Shown piece by piece: positions 35,494 to 45,222 of a stretch of DNA of 64,000 nucleotides. A program made the position numbers and the translations under genes. The notes under the pieces were generated by a model. The model made no database searches and was not told the origin of the DNA. It was given only the letters and a program-made list of their open reading frames with translations. Source of the stretch: Flavobacterium sp. CYK-55 (GTDB lineage: Bacteria > Bacteroidota > Bacteroidia > Flavobacteriales > Flavobacteriaceae); NCBI RefSeq assembly GCF_018413465.1, contig NZ_JAHCDK010000008.1, positions 1-64,000 on the forward strand, written 5' to 3'. How positions within the stretch are numbered: position 1 is the stretch's first letter; each line of letters opens with the position of its first letter.

Positions 35494-36669
35494 ATGGTGA
35501 TTTCAAAAAAACCACTCCATTTCATTATAGCTGCTTTCGTAGCGTGTTTACCTTTATTTAGTTTTGCTAACAATCTGGTTGACAGCACCGCTGTTCCGGC
35601 GCAAACACCACATGTGGCTCAGGCTCAAGTACATGGTCATGAAGCCGAAGACGCAAATCTTACCGAAGAGCAAAAAGCAGATTTAGAAAGAAAAGCACAC
35701 ATCAAACATCACTTGATGGACTCGCATGATTTCACTTTATTTACTTATGGTAAAGACGGAGAAAATCACTTCGGGTTTCCGCTTCCGGTTATTTTGTTTG
35801 ACAATGGATTGCATGTTTTTTCATCAGCTAAATTTGAGCATGGTGAAGGTGTAGCTGAATCAAACGGGAATTACTACAAAATCAATCACCATGACGGATT
35901 GGTTTACAGAACCGATGCAGAAGGTGCTTTTACTGAAGACACCCAAGGTCACGTAACCAACGTAAAACCATTAGATCTTTCGATTACCAAAAGTATTTTG
36001 ATGATTATGATTGTGGCCGGAATCATGTTCTTCTTGTTTAGAGGTTTGGGTAAATCATATCAAAAAAACGGATTGATTGCTACCGGCGCCGGAAGATTCT
36101 TTGAGCCGATTATTTTGTACATCCGTGATGACATCGCTATTCCAAACATCGGCGAGAAACACTACAAAAAATACATGAGCTTTTTATTGACCATCTTTTT
36201 CTTTATTTGGTTTTTAAATATGTTTGGATTGACTCCACTAGGGGTAAATATTACCGGAAACTTAGCCATCACAGCTTCGTTGGCGTTGGTTACTTATTTG
36301 ATTACAACCTTTACCGCTAAGAAAGATTATTGGGGACACATTTTCTGGATGCCAGGTGTGCCGGTTCCGATGAAGTTTATCTTGGCGCCGATTGAACTAC
36401 TCGGTACCATCATCAAGCCATTCTCATTGATGATTCGTTTGTATGCCAATATGGTTGCAGGTCACATTGTATTGATGAGTTTGATTGCTTTGATGTACAC
36501 GTTCAACAGCCCAATCGGAAGCCCGCTTTCTTTTTTCTTGGCTTTTGTATTATCCTTGTTAGAAATTTTGGTAGCCTTGCTACAAGCTTATATTTTCACG
36601 ATGTTGGCAGCGCTTTATTTCGGAGCCGCCGTTGAAGAGCATCACCACGAGCACGAAGCTCACCACTAA
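35494..36669 (+). CDS. atpB: ATP synthase F0 subunit a
   Basis: 391 residues, longer than the usual 230-270. The extra part is N-terminal: a signal-like helix (FIIAAFVACLPLFSFA) and a periplasmic domain of about 130 residues rich in His and acid (HVAQAQVHGHEAEDAN, AHIKHHLMDSHD). The membrane core follows, with SLMIRLYANMVAGHIVL carrying the essential Arg of the proton path, and it ends in a His-rich tail (EEHHHEHEAHH). The long form is common in Bacteroidetes. First gene of the core atp set. Confidence 0.94.
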   Translation: MVISKKPLHFIIAAFVACLPLFSFANNLVDSTAVPAQTPHVAQAQVHGHEAEDANLTEEQKADLERKAHIKHHLMDSHDFTLFTYGKDGENHFGFPLPVILFDNGLHVFSSAKFEHGEGVAESNGNYYKINHHDGLVYRTDAEGAFTEDTQGHVTNVKPLDLSITKSILMIMIVAGIMFFLFRGLGKSYQKNGLIATGAGRFFEPIILYIRDDIAIPNIGEKHYKKYMSFLLTIFFFIWFLNMFGLTPLGVNITGNLAITASLALVTYLITTFTAKKDYWGHIFWMPGVPVPMKFILAPIELLGTIIKPFSLMIRLYANMVAGHIVLMSLIALMYTFNSPIGSPLSFFLAFVLSLLEILVALLQAYIFTMLAALYFGAAVEEHHHEHEAHH

Positions 36670-36703
36670 TCATTTGAATGTTTAATTAATTAATATATAC
36701 ATT

Positions 36704-36898
36704 ATGGAAATTCCTAAAATTATTGGAGCAGGTTTAGTAGTAATCGGAGCCGGTATCGGTATCGGAAAAATCGGTGGTTCTGCCATGGAAGCGATTGCTC
36801 GTCAACCAGAAGCTACTGGTAAAATCCAAACAGCTATGTTGATCGCAGCTGCTCTTATTGAAGGTATTGGTTTCGCGGCTTTGTTCGCAGTAAACTAA
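36704..36898 (+). CDS. atpE: ATP synthase F0 subunit c
   Basis: 64 residues, two membrane helices in a hairpin. Helix 1 is glycine-rich (GAGLVVIGAGIGIGKIGG), the cytoplasmic loop has ARQPEA (Arg33-Gln34-Pro35), and helix 2 has the ion-carrying Glu53 in ALIEGIGFA. No Na+-type Gln/Ser-Thr signature is seen, so proton coupling is likely. Somewhat short for the family but complete. A strong hairpin follows at once. Confidence 0.95.
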   Translation: MEIPKIIGAGLVVIGAGIGIGKIGGSAMEAIARQPEATGKIQTAMLIAAALIEGIGFAALFAVN

Positions 36899-36903
36899 AA
36901 AAC

Positions 36904-36940
36904 AAACAAAAGCTATAACGGTTGGTTGTAGCTTTTGTTT
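36904..36940 (+). other. Intra-operon stem-loop after atpE
   Basis: Perfect 12-bp inverted repeat (AAACAAAAGCTA at 36904-36915, TAGCTTTTGTTT at 36929-36940) with a 13-base loop, starting 6 bases after the atpE stop. It looks like an attenuating terminator or an mRNA 3'-end stabiliser. Either would raise subunit c output relative to the genes behind it, which matches the need for many c subunits per complex. Confidence 0.65.
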
Positions 36941-36978
36941 TACTATTGAAACATCATTAAAAACTAAGACATAATATA

Positions 36979-37479
36979 ATGGAACAATTATTTGGACAGT
37001 TTTCGCTTGGCTTGTTTATCATGCAAACCATCTTGTTTGTCGGGCTTATTTTCCTTTTGAAAAAATTTGCTTGGAAACCGATTCTTGACTCTGTAAACGA
37101 AAGAGAAGAAGGAATCAAAAATGCTTTGCAATCAGCCGAACAAGCGCGTAAAGAAATGCAAAGCTTAAAGTCTGACAACGATAAATTGTTGGCTGAGGCT
37201 CGTGCCGAAAGAGATTCTATGCTTAAAGAAGCGCGCGAAATCAAAGAAAAAATGATCACTGATGCCAAAGCTGATGCACAAGCGCAAGGTCAAAAAATGA
37301 TTGAGCAAGCTAAATCGGCCATTGAAAGTGAAAAAAATGCTGCTTTGTCTGAACTTAAAGCTCACGTGGCTACTTTGTCATTAGACATCGCTGAAAAATT
37401 ATTGAAAAACGAATTGTCTGATAAATCTGCTCAAGTAAAATTGGTAGAGAAGATGTTGGACGATGTTAAATTAAGCTAA
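36979..37479 (+). CDS. atpF: ATP synthase F0 subunit b
   Basis: 166 residues. One N-terminal membrane helix (LFIMQTILFVGLIFLLKKF), the family motif WKPILDSVNEREEGI, then a long charged coiled coil (about 45-150) rich in Ala/Glu/Lys that forms the peripheral stalk. Complete and of usual length. One base before atpH. Confidence 0.95.
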   Translation: MEQLFGQFSLGLFIMQTILFVGLIFLLKKFAWKPILDSVNEREEGIKNALQSAEQARKEMQSLKSDNDKLLAEARAERDSMLKEAREIKEKMITDAKADAQAQGQKMIEQAKSAIESEKNAALSELKAHVATLSLDIAEKLLKNELSDKSAQVKLVEKMLDDVKLS

Positions 37480-37480
37480 T

Positions 37481-38008
37481 ATGTCAAGAGCTGCGATTAG
37501 ATACGCGAAAGCGATTTTAGATACCGCGGTGGCTTCTGGGAATGCCGCAAAAGTCAATGATGATATGTTGTCGGTGGTTGATACTATTGCCCAAAGCAGA
37601 GAACTTGAGCATTTTTTGGCCAGCCCAATCATCACCTCTGAAATCAAATTAAACGCTTTGAAAGAAATTTTCACAAACGTTCAATCTGAAACCAATTCAT
37701 TGTTTCGATTGTTGTTTGAAAACAAACGTTTTGAAATTTTGGCTTCAGTGGCGGCACAATTCAATCATCAGTTCGATCAAATGAACGGAATTGAAGTGGC
37801 TTATGTTACTACAGCTGTTGAGATGACCTCAGAAATTGAAGCGCAAGTAAAATCAAAAATTGCCTCTATTTCAGATAAAAAAGTAACCGTCAAAAACATC
37901 ATAGATCCAGCTATTTTAGGTGGATTCATCCTCAGAATCGGCGACCGACAATTCAATGCTTCGGTGGCCAATCGTTTACAAGAATTAAAAAGAGAGTTTA
38001 GTAATTAA
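37481..38008 (+). CDS. atpH: ATP synthase F1 subunit delta
   Basis: 175 residues. N-terminal helical bundle starting AAIRYAKAILDTAVASGN, C-terminal part with family-typical VTTAVEMTSEIEAQVKSKI, VKNIIDPAILGGFILRIGDRQ and a final ASVANRLQELKREF. Links the peripheral stalk to the alpha3beta3 head. Start ATG lies 1 base after the atpF stop. Confidence 0.94.
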   Translation: MSRAAIRYAKAILDTAVASGNAAKVNDDMLSVVDTIAQSRELEHFLASPIITSEIKLNALKEIFTNVQSETNSLFRLLFENKRFEILASVAAQFNHQFDQMNGIEVAYVTTAVEMTSEIEAQVKSKIASISDKKVTVKNIIDPAILGGFILRIGDRQFNASVANRLQELKREFSN

Positions 38009-38029
38009 TCACCATTAAAGATATATACA

Positions 38030-39607
38030 ATGGCAGAAATTAAAGCTGCTGAAATTTCAGCAATATTAAAAAAGCAGGTTGAAGGTTTTCAATCAGGCGC
38101 TACGTTAGAAGAAGTAGGAACAGTACTTCAGGTGGGTGATGGTATTGCCCGCGTTTACGGATTGTCAAACGCACAATACGGTGAGTTGGTTCAATTTGAG
38201 AATGGTCTTGAGGCCATCGTATTGAACTTAGAAGAAGACAATGTGGGTGTGGTACTTTTAGGCCCGTCAGCCGGAATCAAAGAAGGTTCAACGGTAAAAA
38301 GAACACAACGTATCGCGTCGCTTAAAGTAGGTGAAGGAATCGTAGGTCGTGTTGTGGATACTTTGGGTAACCCAATCGATGGTAAAGGTTCAATCGCCGG
38401 CGATTTATATGAAATGCCATTAGAAAGAAAAGCTCCTGGAGTTATCTTCCGTCAACCGGTAACTGAGCCGTTGCAAACAGGAATCAAATCAATTGATGCG
38501 ATGATTCCGGTAGGAAGAGGACAACGTGAGCTTGTAATTGGTGACCGTCAAACCGGAAAAACAACGGTTTGTATCGATACCATTTTGAATCAAAAAGAAT
38601 TCTACGATGCCGGCAAACCGGTATATTGTATTTATGTTGCTGTTGGACAAAAAGCTTCAACTGTAGCAGGAATTGCTAAAACATTAGAAGAAAAAGGCGC
38701 GATGGCTTATACAACTATTGTTGCTGCGAATGCTTCTGACCCGGCTCCGATGCAGGTTTATGCTCCGATGGCAGGTGCTGCTATTGGTGAGTATTTCCGC
38801 GATACAGGTCGTCCGGCTTTGATTGTATATGATGATTTGTCAAAACAAGCGGTAGCTTACCGTGAGGTGTCTTTGTTGCTTAGAAGACCACCAGGACGTG
38901 AAGCTTACCCAGGTGACGTATTCTACTTGCACTCACGTTTGCTTGAAAGAGCGGCTAAAGTAATTGCAGATGACAGCATCGCTCAAAACATGAACGATTT
39001 GCCTGAATCATTGAAACCCATCGTAAAAGGTGGCGGTTCATTGACTGCTTTACCGATCATCGAAACACAAGCGGGAGACGTTTCTGCGTATATCCCAACC
39101 AACGTAATCTCAATTACTGACGGACAGATTTTCTTGGAGTCTGACTTGTTCAACTCAGGGGTTCGTCCGGCGATCAACGTAGGTATTTCGGTATCGCGTG
39201 TGGGAGGTAACGCTCAGATCAAATCGATGAAAAAAGTATCAGGTACATTAAAACTGGATCAAGCGCAATTCCGCGAATTAGAAGCGTTTGCCAAATTTGG
39301 TTCTGACCTTGATGCCGTTACTTTAAACGTAATTGAAAAAGGACGTCGCAACGTTGAAATCTTGAAACAATCAGTAAATGATCCGTTCACGGTTGAAGAT
39401 CAAGTAGCGATTATCTACGCAGGTTCTAAAAACCTTTTGAGAAACGTTCCGGTAGCTAAAGTAAAAGAATTTGAAAAAGATTTCTTGGCCTATATGAACA
39501 GCAAACACAGAGCTACTTTAGATGCTTTGAAAGCTGGTAAATTAGACGACAGCATTACCGATGTAATCGAAAGCGCAGCTAAAGAAATTGCAGCGAAATA
39601 CAACTAA
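38030..39607 (+). CDS. atpA: ATP synthase F1 subunit alpha
   Basis: 525 residues, usual length. Beta-barrel N-domain ([19 protein letters not shown]), nucleotide domain with Walker [10 protein letters not shown] (about 171-179), [20 protein letters not shown], the arginine-finger region [20 protein letters not shown], and a helical C-domain. Non-catalytic nucleotide-binding subunit of the head. The codons are biased to a small set, as in highly expressed genes. Confidence 0.97.
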   Translation: MAEIKAAEISAILKKQVEGFQSGATLEEVGTVLQVGDGIARVYGLSNAQYGELVQFENGLEAIVLNLEEDNVGVVLLGPSAGIKEGSTVKRTQRIASLKVGEGIVGRVVDTLGNPIDGKGSIAGDLYEMPLERKAPGVIFRQPVTEPLQTGIKSIDAMIPVGRGQRELVIGDRQTGKTTVCIDTILNQKEFYDAGKPVYCIYVAVGQKASTVAGIAKTLEEKGAMAYTTIVAANASDPAPMQVYAPMAGAAIGEYFRDTGRPALIVYDDLSKQAVAYREVSLLLRRPPGREAYPGDVFYLHSRLLERAAKVIADDSIAQNMNDLPESLKPIVKGGGSLTALPIIETQAGDVSAYIPTNVISITDGQIFLESDLFNSGVRPAINVGISVSRVGGNAQIKSMKKVSGTLKLDQAQFRELEAFAKFGSDLDAVTLNVIEKGRRNVEILKQSVNDPFTVEDQVAIIYAGSKNLLRNVPVAKVKEFEKDFLAYMNSKHRATLDALKAGKLDDSITDVIESAAKEIAAKYN

Positions 39608-39621
39608 TTAGTTAATTTGAC

Positions 39622-39651
39622 GAATGTGTTCATTTTTAAGTGAGCACATTC
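39622..39651 (+). other. Stem-loop between atpA and atpG
   Basis: GAATGTGTTCA (39622-39632) pairs with TGAGCACATTC (39641-39651) over 11 positions with one G-T wobble and an 8-base loop. No run of T follows, so it is more likely an mRNA stability or processing element than a terminator. Confidence 0.5.
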
Positions 39652-39679
39652 ACCGATTAACCCATTAAACCATTTTTAA

Positions 39680-40537
39680 ATGGCAAACTTAAAAGAAATA
39701 CGTAACAGAATTACTTCGGTACAGTCGACGATGCAAATTACATCGGCGATGAAAATGGTTTCTGCCGCTAAATTAAAAAAGGCGCAAGATGCTATTACGG
39801 CGATGCGTCCGTATGCTGAGAAACTTACTGAACTTTTGCAAAACCTTTCAGCAACGCTTGACGGTGATACCGGAGGAGCGTATACTTCGCAACGTGAAGT
39901 ACAGAAAGTTTTGTTGGTAGCCATTACTTCAAACCGCGGATTGTGTGGTGCTTTTAACACCAACGTTCTTAAAGAAGTAAAAAACAGAACTGATTTTCAC
40001 GTCGGCAAACAAGTAGATGTTTATGCTATCGGTAAAAAAGCTTCTGATACTTTAAAGAAAACGCATACGGTAATAGGTTTCAACAATGTAATTTTTGACG
40101 ATTTAACCTATGAAAATGCGGCGCATATTGCCGATGAGATCACCGAAAGATTTTTGAATGGAGATTATGATCACGTTGAGATCATTTACAACCAATTCAA
40201 AAATGCAGCGACGCAAATCATCCAAACCGAGCAATATTTACCATTGGCTCCGGTAACCGGTGATGCTTCAGCCGCCGCTGATTATATCTTCGAGCCATCG
40301 AAAGAAGAAATTGTGTTGACCTTGATTCCAAAATCATTGAAAACCCAATTGTACAAAGGCATCAGAGATTCATTTGCCGCAGAACACGGAGCGCGTATGA
40401 CGGCTATGCACAAAGCAACAGACAACGCAACCGAACTCAGAAACCAACTCAAATTAACCTACAACAAAGCGCGTCAAGCGGCTATTACCAACGAAATCCT
40501 TGAGATCGTAGGTGGAGCAGAAGCTTTGAACGGATAA
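39680..40537 (+). CDS. atpG: ATP synthase F1 subunit gamma
   Basis: 285 residues. N-terminal coiled coil with the signature ANLKEIRNRITSVQSTMQIT and KMVSAAKLKKAQ, a middle Rossmann-like part (VLLVAITSNRGLCGAFN), and the C-terminal helix ending RQAAITNEILEIVGGAEAL, the family signature. Rotor shaft of the enzyme. Last gene of the operon; beta and epsilon genes do not follow. Confidence 0.96.
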   Translation: MANLKEIRNRITSVQSTMQITSAMKMVSAAKLKKAQDAITAMRPYAEKLTELLQNLSATLDGDTGGAYTSQREVQKVLLVAITSNRGLCGAFNTNVLKEVKNRTDFHVGKQVDVYAIGKKASDTLKKTHTVIGFNNVIFDDLTYENAAHIADEITERFLNGDYDHVEIIYNQFKNAATQIIQTEQYLPLAPVTGDASAAADYIFEPSKEEIVLTLIPKSLKTQLYKGIRDSFAAEHGARMTAMHKATDNATELRNQLKLTYNKARQAAITNEILEIVGGAEALNG

Positions 40538-40556
40538 TTTAAGTTTGAATAAAAAT

Positions 40557-40587
40557 AAAAAAGGCGCCTTTAAAAGCGCCTTTTTTT
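40557..40587. terminator. Terminator of the atp operon, bidirectional
   Basis: GGCGC (40563-40567) and GCGCC (40576-40580) with an A-run before and a T-run after extend the stem to about 11 bp; loop of 8 bases; 19 bases after the atpG stop. It also touches the stop codon of the convergent peptidase gene and serves that side through its A-run. Confidence 0.8.
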
Positions 40588-42667
40588 ATGGGTTTAAATG
40601 ATAGAGTATGAAATCGTAAAACTCTGCTTCATCCTCAAAATAATCTTGGTAAGATGATTTTCCGTAATGCCCGGCATCTGATCTGGTCTTTAGTATAATC
40701 GGATTTTTTTGTGCTGCTCGGTTTTGTAGTGAGGCTGCAAATTTATATGAGTGCAAAGGCGGAACGCGGTCATCATTTTCTGAAGTAATGATATAAGTTA
40801 TCGGATAATTAACGTCTTCTTTGATGTTGTGATAAGGCGAATACGAATACAGCATTTTGAAGTCTTCAGGTTTTTTTGCACTGCCAAATTCATCCAAATG
40901 GTAACGCCCAACAGTAAATTGCTCAAACTTGAGCATATCGTAAACCCCTACCTTCGGAACAGCCACTTTGAATAAGTCCGGTCTTTGCGTCATGGCTACA
41001 CCCACAACCAATCCGCCGTATGAGCCGCCGGTAATAGCAAGTTTTTGTGGCGAAGTATATTTTTCTTTAATCAGAAACTCAGCGGCATCAATAAAATCAT
41101 TAAACGAATTCATTTTTTTGAGTTTCACTGCATCGGTATGCCATTTTGTTCCTTTTTCGCCACCACCTCTGATTTCGGCAAAACAAAATACGCCGCCCTT
41201 TTCTAAAAAACACAGTAAACCCGGTTCAAAGCTTGGTCCGCTAACTACGCCAAAACCGCCATAGGCCTCTAAAAGCGTTGGGTTATTTCCGTCTAAAGCG
41301 GTGCCTTTTTTATAGATAATGGTAAGCGGAATATCAACTCCATCACGACTTTTACAAGTAATATTCTTGGTTACAAAATGATCTAAAGGAAATAAAGTTG
41401 GCGTCGGCGGCAAATAATCATTGTAGTACTGGTCAATACTTCCGGTAGTTATATTTAATTTAAAATTTTGTGGCGAAATAGTATATGAGTATACACTCAC
41501 GTAGAGGTTTTTGTATTTGCTGTCATAAAATTTTATAGAGAAAGATGTTCCCTCAGGGGTAAAGAACTTGCGCACAAAATTACCTTGTAAATCATAAACA
41601 GCCACATAATATTTACCTAGATTTTTATATTGACAAAATATATAATCATCATAGAAAGAAACCCCTAAAAGCAAATGATTGTATGTTTGTGGAATAATTT
41701 GGGTTTCTTCATTCTGTTTATTTAGATCCATCACGCGGACTTCACCCCACTGATAATCTTTTTTAGAGAAATAAATTTTGTCTTTGGTAGTATGATGGTA
41801 ATCATAATCTTCAAGGCTTTCATAGAATTTTTCGAGTTTGAAATCTTCTTGATTCAAATAGGCAAAGTAAAAGCTCTGCAAACCTGTTCTTTCATTGGTC
41901 ACCAAGACATATAACTTATCATCTTTTGTAAAATGTCTATAAGTTAGATTCTTATCAGAAGCGTCAAAAACCAATTTGTCGTCACCGGAAGGTGTTCCTA
42001 ATTTATGGTAATACAAAAAATAGGTCGAATCTCTTTCAAAAGTTTTTTGATTGGTATTTCGTTTATAAAAAATACCAGAATCTCTATTCCAAGCAATGTT
42101 TGAAAACTTAACATCCTTAACGATGTCATCAAGTAGCTTGATTTTGTCAAAGTCAACAAACCGGATTTCTTGGCGATCACTTCCGTCAAGACTCACAGCG
42201 CAAGCCATATAACGCGAGTTTTTTGAAGGCATATAACCGCTTATTGCAGCAACATTATCGCGATAAATTTTAAATGGATTAAAAAGGTCCACCGGATTTC
42301 CGTTGAGTTCTTTTCTATAAAAAAGGACACCTGTGTTTTTCTTGTCTAAAATATACTGTTTGTAATAATAAGCTTCTTTTTTAGCAGGCAAGCTTCCCGA
42401 TGAAAATGCTTTATATTCTTTTATTTTTCCGAGAATATTATATTTCTTCTTGACATCTTCTAAATATAAATTAGCGGTTTCATTTTGGGCGTTTCGCCAA
42501 TTTTTCACAGCTTCACTTTCAACATCCTCCAACCACTCATAATCGTCATTATAAGTAATGTTGAATTGTGTGATTTGATGTGGATTTTTCTTTGTTGTTG
42601 GATATTTCTGGGCTTGAACAGCGAAGACAACACAAAAAAGGCAAAAGGCGATGATGATGTTTTTCAT
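40586..42667 (-). CDS. Prolyl oligopeptidase family serine peptidase (S9A), secreted
   Basis: 693 residues from the ATG at 42667, which places a signal peptide (IIIAFCLFCVVFAVQAQ) at the N-terminus; the longer reading from 42712 would bury it. Beta-propeller residues about 60-420 start with YEWLEDVESEAVKNW. The alpha/beta hydrolase domain has the nucleophile in GGSYGG (Ser549), Asp632/633 in SENDDRVPP and His667 in DAGHYG, so the triad is complete. It cuts short proline-containing peptides, here probably in the periplasm. Convergent with the atp operon. Confidence 0.9.
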   Translation of the reverse strand: MKNIIIAFCLFCVVFAVQAQKYPTTKKNPHQITQFNITYNDDYEWLEDVESEAVKNWRNAQNETANLYLEDVKKKYNILGKIKEYKAFSSGSLPAKKEAYYYKQYILDKKNTGVLFYRKELNGNPVDLFNPFKIYRDNVAAISGYMPSKNSRYMACAVSLDGSDRQEIRFVDFDKIKLLDDIVKDVKFSNIAWNRDSGIFYKRNTNQKTFERDSTYFLYYHKLGTPSGDDKLVFDASDKNLTYRHFTKDDKLYVLVTNERTGLQSFYFAYLNQEDFKLEKFYESLEDYDYHHTTKDKIYFSKKDYQWGEVRVMDLNKQNEETQIIPQTYNHLLLGVSFYDDYIFCQYKNLGKYYVAVYDLQGNFVRKFFTPEGTSFSIKFYDSKYKNLYVSVYSYTISPQNFKLNITTGSIDQYYNDYLPPTPTLFPLDHFVTKNITCKSRDGVDIPLTIIYKKGTALDGNNPTLLEAYGGFGVVSGPSFEPGLLCFLEKGGVFCFAEIRGGGEKGTKWHTDAVKLKKMNSFNDFIDAAEFLIKEKYTSPQKLAITGGSYGGLVVGVAMTQRPDLFKVAVPKVGVYDMLKFEQFTVGRYHLDEFGSAKKPEDFKMLYSYSPYHNIKEDVNYPITYIITSENDDRVPPLHSYKFAASLQNRAAQKNPIILKTRSDAGHYGKSSYQDYFEDEAEFYDFILYHLNP

Positions 42668-42775
42668 GTAAGGGTTGGCTTTTGGGTAAATATAATCAAA
42701 ATCCTTATCCAAAAACAGCTGATAACTTCCAGAAAATTAGCTTGCAGCTCCAACAGTAAAAAACAAAGAAAATGT

Positions 42776-42783
42776 TACATTTG
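42776..42783 (+). promoter_or_regulatory. -7 box before the second flippase gene
   Basis: TACATTTG matches TAnnTTTG, 26 bases before the TTG start at 42810. No TTG at the right -33 distance; the nearest is 31 bases up. Moderate call. Confidence 0.45.
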
Positions 42784-42809
42784 TTTGATTCCAAAAATCA
42801 TTTTTCAAG

Positions 42810-44270
42810 TTGAGTCTTTACAAAAGTCTTTTTAAACAAACCCTGATATACGGACTGGCAACGGTTTTTCCGAGGATTATTAGCTTCATCCTCAACCCGC
42901 TGTTTGTGTATTATTTGCCCAACAAAAGTCAGATGGGTGAAGTCTCGGTGATTTTTGCCTATTTGGTTTTTTTTAATGTGGTTTTGTCCTACGGAATGGA
43001 AACCGCTTTTTTTCGTTTTTACAATTCAGAGGACAACAAAAACAAAGTCATTTCTACGGCCACGATTTCGCTTTTTTGGTCATCCATTGGATTTTTGGCC
43101 TTGGCGTTGGTTTTTAGAAAAAACCTCGGAGCGTGGTCAGGCATCACCACAGAATACATCACTTATACCATTTGGATACTGGCATTAGATGCTTTGGCGA
43201 TTGTTCCTTTTTCAAAACTACGTGCCGAGAAACGACCTATGCGTTATGCCGCTATTAAAATGGCCAATGTATCCATCAACTTGTTGCTCAACGTTTTCTT
43301 TTTGGCATTGCTTCCCAAATGGGCGGTGCAAAACCCCAACGGATTTTTCAGCACCATTTATCTTGAACACTACCAAATAGGCTACATTTTTATTTCCAAT
43401 TTATTGGCGAGCTTGTTTACCTTACTGGTTTTGATTCCGAATTATACGCGTATTTCTTGGCGTTTTGACTTTGGTTTGTGGAAGCGAATGATGCGTTACG
43501 GACTGCCCATTCTCTTTGCCGGAATTGCCTTTGCCATCAACGAGCATTTTGATAAAATTTTGCTGGATTGGTTGCATGTTCCGATGTCTGACATTGGTGC
43601 GTATTCGGCCTGTTATAAAATCGGAATGTTTATGGTGTTGTACAGAACCGCTTACACTTTGGGCATTGAGCCTTTTTTCTTTAGCCATGCCAACCATGAA
43701 AATGCACAACAAACCTACGCAACCATTACCAAATACTTTGTGATTTTTGGATCGTTCATTAGTTTGTTTGTGATTGTTTTTGCGGATTTATTCAAACATA
43801 TTTTGGTGCCTAACATCCAGTATTGGGATGCGATGAAGGTTGTTCCGCTCATTGTGCTGGCCAATTTCTTTTTGGGTATTTATACCAACTTATCGGTTTG
43901 GTACAAACTGATTGATAAAACCCACATTGGCGCTTATATTTCACTGGTGGGCGCAGCAGTTACTTTGACGCTCAATTATTTGCTCATTCCCACAATGAGT
44001 TATTACGGTTCTGCGATTGCCACGATTGCCGCCTACGGAAGCATGATGATTATTTCGTATCAAATGGGCCAAAAAGAATATCCAATTCCGTATGATTTTC
44101 CGAAGATTTTCAGTTATCTAGGATTGACCGTGGTTTTCTCGGCGGTGTCGTTTTATGTGCCGATGTTGCGCGAAAACTACGTTATCAAAATACTTTTACT
44201 CATCATATTTTTGGGATTTATTTATCGAAACGAAAAAGAAACTTTACTCAGAATAGCCAAACGAAAATAA
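42810..44270 (+). CDS. Oligosaccharide flippase/polysaccharide biosynthesis membrane protein
   Basis: 486 residues from a TTG start giving [25 protein letters not shown], the usual N-terminus of this family, so the rare start is credible. About 14 hydrophobic helices in the MOP (Wzx/MurJ-like) pattern; [23 protein letters not shown] near residue 230 is typical. It may flip a lipid-linked saccharide, distinct from the Wzx in the polysaccharide locus. Followed by dut 1 base later, then by the nucleotidyltransferase gene, so a surface-sugar operon is plausible. Confidence 0.83.
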   Translation: MSLYKSLFKQTLIYGLATVFPRIISFILNPLFVYYLPNKSQMGEVSVIFAYLVFFNVVLSYGMETAFFRFYNSEDNKNKVISTATISLFWSSIGFLALALVFRKNLGAWSGITTEYITYTIWILALDALAIVPFSKLRAEKRPMRYAAIKMANVSINLLLNVFFLALLPKWAVQNPNGFFSTIYLEHYQIGYIFISNLLASLFTLLVLIPNYTRISWRFDFGLWKRMMRYGLPILFAGIAFAINEHFDKILLDWLHVPMSDIGAYSACYKIGMFMVLYRTAYTLGIEPFFFSHANHENAQQTYATITKYFVIFGSFISLFVIVFADLFKHILVPNIQYWDAMKVVPLIVLANFFLGIYTNLSVWYKLIDKTHIGAYISLVGAAVTLTLNYLLIPTMSYYGSAIATIAAYGSMMIISYQMGQKEYPIPYDFPKIFSYLGLTVVFSAVSFYVPMLRENYVIKILLLIIFLGFIYRNEKETLLRIAKRK

Positions 44271-44271
44271 A

Positions 44272-44706
44272 ATGCAAATTAAAATTGTCAATACATCAGG
44301 CCATGATTTACCGGCCTATGAAACAAACGCTTCAGCCGGAATGGACTTGCGCGCCAACTTATCAGAACCGGTCGTGTTAAAACCGCTCGGTCGAGCCATC
44401 ATCAAAACCGGGCTTTTTATAGAATTACCCGTGGGTTATGAAGCACAAGTGCGTCCACGCAGCGGATTGGCTGCCAAAAAAGGAATCACGGTTTTGAATT
44501 CACCCGGAACCGTTGATGCCGATTATCGCGGTGAAATCGGGGTGATTTTAGTAAATTTGTCCGCTGAAGATTTTATCGTCGAAAACGGCGAGCGCATTGC
44601 ACAATTGGTTATTGCCAAACACGAACGCGCCGAGTGGATGGAAGTAGAAACACTCTCAGAAACATCTCGTGGTGCGGGCGGATTTGGGAGTACAGGAGTG
44701 AAATAA
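44272..44706 (+). CDS. dut: dUTP diphosphatase
   Basis: 144 residues. All five dUTPase motifs are visible: AGMDLRA (1), [10 protein letters not shown] (2), [18 protein letters not shown] with the catalytic Asp (3), GERIAQLVI (4) and the C-terminal [10 protein letters not shown] (5). The homotrimer removes dUTP and supplies dUMP. Usual length and complete. Confidence 0.95.
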   Translation: MQIKIVNTSGHDLPAYETNASAGMDLRANLSEPVVLKPLGRAIIKTGLFIELPVGYEAQVRPRSGLAAKKGITVLNSPGTVDADYRGEIGVILVNLSAEDFIVENGERIAQLVIAKHERAEWMEVETLSETSRGAGGFGSTGVK

Positions 44707-44748
44707 TTGATTCGGATTTCGTTTTAAGTTCGTTGCTGAACATTCGTT

Positions 44749-45206
44749 GTTCAAAATTCAGAATACACGCCGAAATAAAAATATAAGCCATGAAGAAATT
44801 TGATTTACACGAAAGATTAATCGATTTTGCGGTAATTATTATTGATATTACAGACAATTTAAAATCAACAAAAGCAGGGCATCATTTGTCTGGGCAAATT
44901 GTGAGGTCAGGTACTGCGCCATCATTGAATTATAGTGAAGCTCAAAGTGCCGAATCAAGAAATGATTTTGTTCATAAAATGTCTATCGTACTCAAAGAGT
45001 TAAGAGAAACACACTCTTGTTTAAAGATTATAAAGCGCGCAAATTTGTATTTGAAAGAAGAAGATAATTTAAATAGAACAATCAAAGAAAATGACGAACT
45101 GATTTCAATCTTTGTAAAAAGTATTGAAACATCAAAGAATAGGAATAAATAGTTTTCGAATCATTAGTAATATTGAATATTCAACAATGATAAACGAATT
45201 TTGAAC
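44749..45206. repeat. 11-bp inverted repeats flanking the four-helix-bundle gene
   Basis: GTTCAAAATTC at 44749-44759 and its exact reverse complement GAATTTTGAAC at 45196-45206 bracket the gene at 44790-45152. The surrounding gap sequence is low-complexity with TTGAAT-like words. It may mark the edges of an inserted cassette, but AT-rich 11-mers can arise by chance. Confidence 0.45.
44790..45152 (+). CDS. Four-helix-bundle protein (23S rRNA intervening-sequence protein family)
   Basis: 120 residues, all helix. Family marks: FDLHERLIDFAVIIIDITDNL, GHHLSGQIVRSGTAPSLNYSEAQSAES, FVHKMSIVLKELRETHSCLKII and a charged tail. These proteins were first seen encoded in intervening sequences of 23S rRNA, but in Bacteroidetes many copies sit alone between housekeeping genes. 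Function unclear. It interrupts what would otherwise be dut followed by the nucleotidyltransferase, and is more AT-rich than both. Confidence 0.85.
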   Translation: MKKFDLHERLIDFAVIIIDITDNLKSTKAGHHLSGQIVRSGTAPSLNYSEAQSAESRNDFVHKMSIVLKELRETHSCLKIIKRANLYLKEEDNLNRTIKENDELISIFVKSIETSKNRNK

Positions 45207-45222
45207 TTATAAAAAAGTAAAG

